Positions 62,619 to 64,000 of a stretch of DNA of 64,000 bases are shown piece after piece (the first letter of the stretch is position 1; each line of letters starts with the position of its first letter). Under the pieces are notes generated by a model, which saw nothing but the letters and a program-made list of their open reading frames with translations, had not been told where the DNA came from and made no database searches. This DNA comes from Symbiodinium natans. Taxonomy: Eukaryota; Sar; Dinophyceae; Suessiales; Symbiodiniaceae. The translations under genes and the position numbers were made by a program. The stretch spans positions 469,447-533,446 of the forward strand of contig CAJNDS010002263.1 in assembly GCA_905221605.1 (NCBI GenBank). Direction: 5' to 3'.

Positions 62619-63530
62619 GGAAGGGGCTGTTTGAGAACCATGTCCTGAGCCGGCCCCGACGTCGTGGAATGATAGTGCTTTCCACTCACCTCAGCCGTTG
62701 CTGAGGGATCACGCAAACGCATCCAGCTTCAGCATGGAAACGAAGCCCCCAAACCCCAATCTCCAGCTGGCCATCGCGTCAAAATGGATTCAGGGTTGAG
62801 TGTTTCTGTCTCTTGAATAGCGCAGGCCGGCCATGACGAAGTCTTCGCCATGATTGCTGAGGCTCGCGTCGGGTTTTGAGTTTTCTTGCGCATTGTGGAA
62901 AGTGACATGTGCGAGCTGCAACGCTCCAAATAGACCTGGCTTGTGATGAGCCTGCATAAGCCACACACGGGCACTCTCTGTGATATCATGACCTTGTCAA
63001 GACCACGTGTAGTTTCCGCTTGTTGAAGGAGATGAGCGACGAAGCTCTGGAGGAGGTCTTTGCTGGGAGCTCGGCCATGTCGGAAGTTTGGGGCTTTGGG
63101 CTCCGAACTCTCCCCGTTCTTTCCGAAGCCTCTGACACTTTTGTTTGTATTCGAACCATGCACAGGCGAACAAGCTGCAAGCCTCACCATAGCCTGATGT
63201 GAAGTGTTGGGGATGGCTTAGAACGAAGAGTACATCAAAAGCGTGTACCCCGAAAGCCTTCAGAACATCCAACACCCTCACCTTAGGATCCCTACAGGCC
63301 TTACAGTCTGCAGAGCGCTCCTTGAACTAAGAAAGCTGGAATTACTGGGAGTCTGCCAAAAGGCTCCCTCATGACCCAAAACACGCCTGGCTTCCAATCT
63401 CAGGTTTTATGACCTAAAGGTCCCTGTTGGAGATTCATGTGCGACAGCCCCTGCTGGGGCGATGACTTTGCTATTTTCGCAAAATTCAATCTTGGGAAAC
63501 GGGGCTTTCATCAACTGCACCTGAAGGCAG

Positions 63531-63629
63531 GCGCCACGGATGAGCCTCGGTCCAACGAGACTGACGGGCGGGCACCCGACCCGCCCGAAGCAGCGCAGCA
63601 CCTGGAGCAGGAGGCAGCGCCCCAAACAG
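63531..63629 (+). CDS. candidate exon, acidic/Pro-rich
   Basis: After CTGAAGGCAG, an open frame includes ATDEPRSNETDGRAPDPPEA and then AQHLEQEAAPQT, ending near CAG|GG. A second open frame exists. No domain recognised. Confidence 0.4.
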
Positions 63630-64000
63630 GGTCTGAAAATCTGAAAATCAAGGGGGGGGGGGGCTTTTGTGTTTTGGGGTTCATGCAGGGAGCACAGGAT
63701 TGGTTAGTTTTGAAGCATTCGCCTCCAAGGCTCAGAACCTTTGCGGGCTTGAGGCGGAAGGCCTATGGGGTCTGAGGCATTTGGGGACTAGAACACCCTA
63801 GCACCAAGGAAGAAGCCTCCTGGTCCCTGCGGAGTAGGACCTAAGCCCTATCCGAGTCGCCTGTTCTTGCCTTGAAGGACTGGGATGTGCCGTCAGGTCC
63901 TGAGCTGTCGCTTCTTGAATCCGCCTTCTTCTTGAACCCTCCTTCTTCAGGGTTCAAGGGGGCTTTGGGCGAGGGTTCGGGGCCATCTGTCCTGGGGCTT

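Overview
This window reads as nuclear DNA of a core dinoflagellate. Four things point there. Genes that can be followed across exons use GC-AG as well as GT-AG introns, with CAG|GC donors. Every supported coding segment is on the + strand. Intronless ORFs have degenerate matches to the dinoflagellate spliced leader (3' end ATTTTGGCTCAAG) just upstream. The repeat protein near the left end starts with a signal-peptide-like segment followed by a second hydrophobic, Arg-flanked segment, as in peridinin-plastid presequences. I cannot name the genus.

There are two gene architectures. The first is genes cut into exons of roughly 24-130 nt inside long introns full of plant-type telomere heptamers (TTTAGGG/CCCTAAA). 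The second is genes intronless or nearly so in their main body, probably old retrogenes: the tandem-repeat protein (2479-4314), an MFS sugar transporter (35731-37191), a nucleotidyltransferase-like protein (50382-51041) and an unknown ORF (58735-59202). The short exon islands were found by eye. Each has an open frame, AG before it and GC/GT after it, and compatible phase with neighbours where stated. The Nudix gene (24086-25412) and the FAD monooxygenase exons validate the approach, because family motifs run correctly across the splice junctions.

Layout. 1-2.4 kb: mostly non-coding, with a tRNA-like relic. 2.4-4.3 kb: plastid-type tandem-repeat protein. 4.3-8.4 kb: introns with a few coiled/charged exons. 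8.5-23.8 kb: FAD-dependent monooxygenase spread over about 15 kb, one intron of which holds a decayed mobile-element-like coding region and large microsatellites (11.2-15.9 kb). 24.1-25.4 kb: compact NUDT17-like Nudix hydrolase. 26.8-35.2 kb: scattered exons of unrecognised genes. 35.7-37.2 kb: sugar transporter. 38.4-44.8 kb: coiled-coil protein in tiny phase-0 exons. 45.8-48.1 kb: multi-pass membrane protein with a degenerate EF-hand pair. 48.5-49.9 kb: two exons, one terminal. 50.3-51.9 kb: nucleotidyltransferase-like gene and a decayed remnant. 53.0-55.3 kb: PPR-like protein and two copies of a fold-back MITE. 55.9-64 kb: short exons including an ankyrin repeat, an unknown ORF and a three-copy tandem repeat.

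The most striking pattern is that telomere-like heptamers mark intron ends. TTTAGGG lies just after many exons and CCCTAAA just before them, so each intron carries an inverted telomere-like repeat that could bring its splice sites together. In one 75-bp Nudix intron the GT donor lies within the heptamer tract itself.
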